From Sphingobacterium sp. B16(2022) (GTDB taxonomy: Bacteria; Bacteroidota; Bacteroidia; Sphingobacteriales; Sphingobacteriaceae): a DNA stretch of 64,000 nucleotides. Of the stretch, positions 63,331 to 64,000 are shown piece by piece (position 1 is the first letter of the stretch; each line of letters opens with the position of its first letter). The notes beneath the pieces are model-generated. The model had not been told where the DNA came from. It worked only from the letters and a program-made list of their open reading frames with translations, and searched no databases. The stretch lies in NCBI RefSeq assembly GCF_012030425.1, contig NZ_JAAUVN010000006.1:268271-332270 (forward strand), given 5' to 3'. The translations under genes were made by a program, and so were the position numbers.

Positions 63331-63880
63331 AGTGACATCCAGCATTCAGATATTTCTCAAATTCTAGTAACCAATTAGTTACATCTAATAATCTTGTTCA
63401 TAATTAAATGAAGAAACTTCTGAATTATAATTTATAGCATCCTGAATTCTCTTATCATGAAACGCAGAGACATGTATCTGTTATTAAAATAAAAATCATT
63501 TCTGAAGTCCTTCTTTTGGATTAATAAACATCAATCTGAAGAGCTCGTTAGCATATCTTATGAATTATTAAAATATACTATGAAATAATAATGTGTTATC
63601 AAACTGAACACAATCCTAGTAATATGTTGAAGAATCAATCAACATATTAAGAGAATCTAATGCCACTATGAGGAGCAATCAATAAGTAATTATGGATTCT
63701 GAAACTAATGGGGTTATAAGCATGGGTATGTATAGCATAAAAGCAGAAGCTGCCATTATGCTTGTCCGATAGGAAGAGGATATAGAAGCTGAATAGGTTA
63801 AATGATGAGCATGAAGGGCCTGCAGAAGCTACCGGAAGAACAGGAATAGCCCTGTTCACAGCATAAAAAGGTATAAACAC

Positions 63881-63910
63881 AAAAAAGCCTCTGCTGTATA
63901 GCAAAGGCTT
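63881..63910 (-). terminator. Terminator of the rRNA operon
   Basis: Read leftward just after the 5S 3' end, AGCCTTTGCT pairs with AGCAGAGGCT (one T-G pair, 4-nt loop), then a run of six T. Confidence 0.85.
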
Positions 63911-63923
63911 CTGTATAAAAAAA

Positions 63924-64000
63924 GGCACCGACCTACTCTCCCACCTGTTACGGCAATACCATCGGCTCTGGCGGGCTTGACTTCTCTGTTCGGAATGGGA
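63924..64000 (-). rRNA. rrf: 5S ribosomal RNA, 3' part, continuing past the window
   Basis: The leftward strand reads TCCCATTCCGAACAGAGAAG and later GGTGGGAGAGTAGGTCGGTG, typical of bacterial 5S rRNA helices III and the closing 3' strand. About 77 nt are visible and the 5' part lies beyond the edge. A leftward 16S-23S-5S operon probably lies to the right. Confidence 0.93.

Larger units (their letters stand above)
63087..63923. other. Gene-free region between GH109-like gene and 5S rRNA
   Basis: About 840 bp, A/T-rich. From left it holds a TAATTTTG element, a GC-rich inverted repeat, two LacI-type operator-like sites, a long unremarkable stretch and the rRNA terminator. A 93-codon frame crosses the terminator and 5S end and is not believed. 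Confidence 0.6.

Noticed and set aside
63647..63928. 93-codon leftward frame near the right edge
   Set aside because: It starts inside the 5S rRNA 3' end and runs through the rRNA terminator.

Overview
The window looks like chromosomal core sequence from a low-GC Bacteroidota bacterium, most likely a Sphingobacteriaceae member such as Sphingobacterium or Pedobacter; that placement is inferred from family content and style, not from a database match. Clues are TAnnTTTG promoter elements with a TTTG box about 19 bp upstream, few Shine-Dalgarno sites, Bacteroidota-specific families (DUF6427, DUF2480, DUF3108, DUF3109, Bacteroidota-type CRP/Fnr proteins), many Ala-Gln signal peptides and lipoproteins, and secreted glycosidases with added C-terminal modules. 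I see no prophage, insertion sequence, CRISPR array or integrase.

Layout. 1-2.4 kb: leftward phoH, purC and a cut-off STAS gene. 2.7-9.3 kb: rightward SAM hydrolase, a coiled-coil membrane protein, an MsbA-like exporter, a YtxH protein, ccmB-ccmC-ccmD and a DUF6427 membrane protein. 9.5-17.8 kb: envelope genes (beta-barrel protein, lptC, ppiD), a DUF2480-DUF3108-DUF3109 run, polyprenyl diphosphate synthase and TerC. 17.9-26.1 kb: secreted C1 peptidase, thioredoxin-like protein, alcohol dehydrogenase, prolyl oligopeptidase and M1 aminopeptidase. 26.2-29.6 kb: lpxH overlapping a CRP/Fnr gene, an SMR exporter, prfA and four tandem tRNA-Asp genes.

30-34 kb: a large GH2 beta-galactosidase. 34.3-36.1 kb: an ECF sigma factor followed by a membrane protein that joins an anti-sigma-like N-terminus to an HtrA-type protease domain; this is the most interesting unit here. 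36.1-48.4 kb: housekeeping genes (peroxiredoxin, acyl-CoA dehydrogenase, proB-proA plus a coupled unknown, uvrB, upp, YkuK-like, pnuC-nadR-like, ahcY, bacilliredoxin). 48.5-54.9 kb, leftward: two small basic exported proteins, a CRP/Fnr-TolC-HlyD-ABC-2 permease efflux cluster with no ATPase gene, and lipA. 55-63.1 kb: GH20 beta-hexosaminidase, carB, a formylglycine-generating-enzyme-like lipoprotein and a Tat-exported GH109-like protein. The right edge holds the 3' end of a leftward 5S rRNA, so a leftward rRNA operon probably lies beyond the window.

Themes: envelope building and stress (lptC, ppiD, lpxH, polyprenyl synthase, sigma/protease pair), secreted peptide and glycan breakdown (C1, S9, M1, GH2, GH20, GH109), and two efflux loci that each adjoin a CRP/Fnr regulator. 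Intrinsic terminators follow many of the transcription units.
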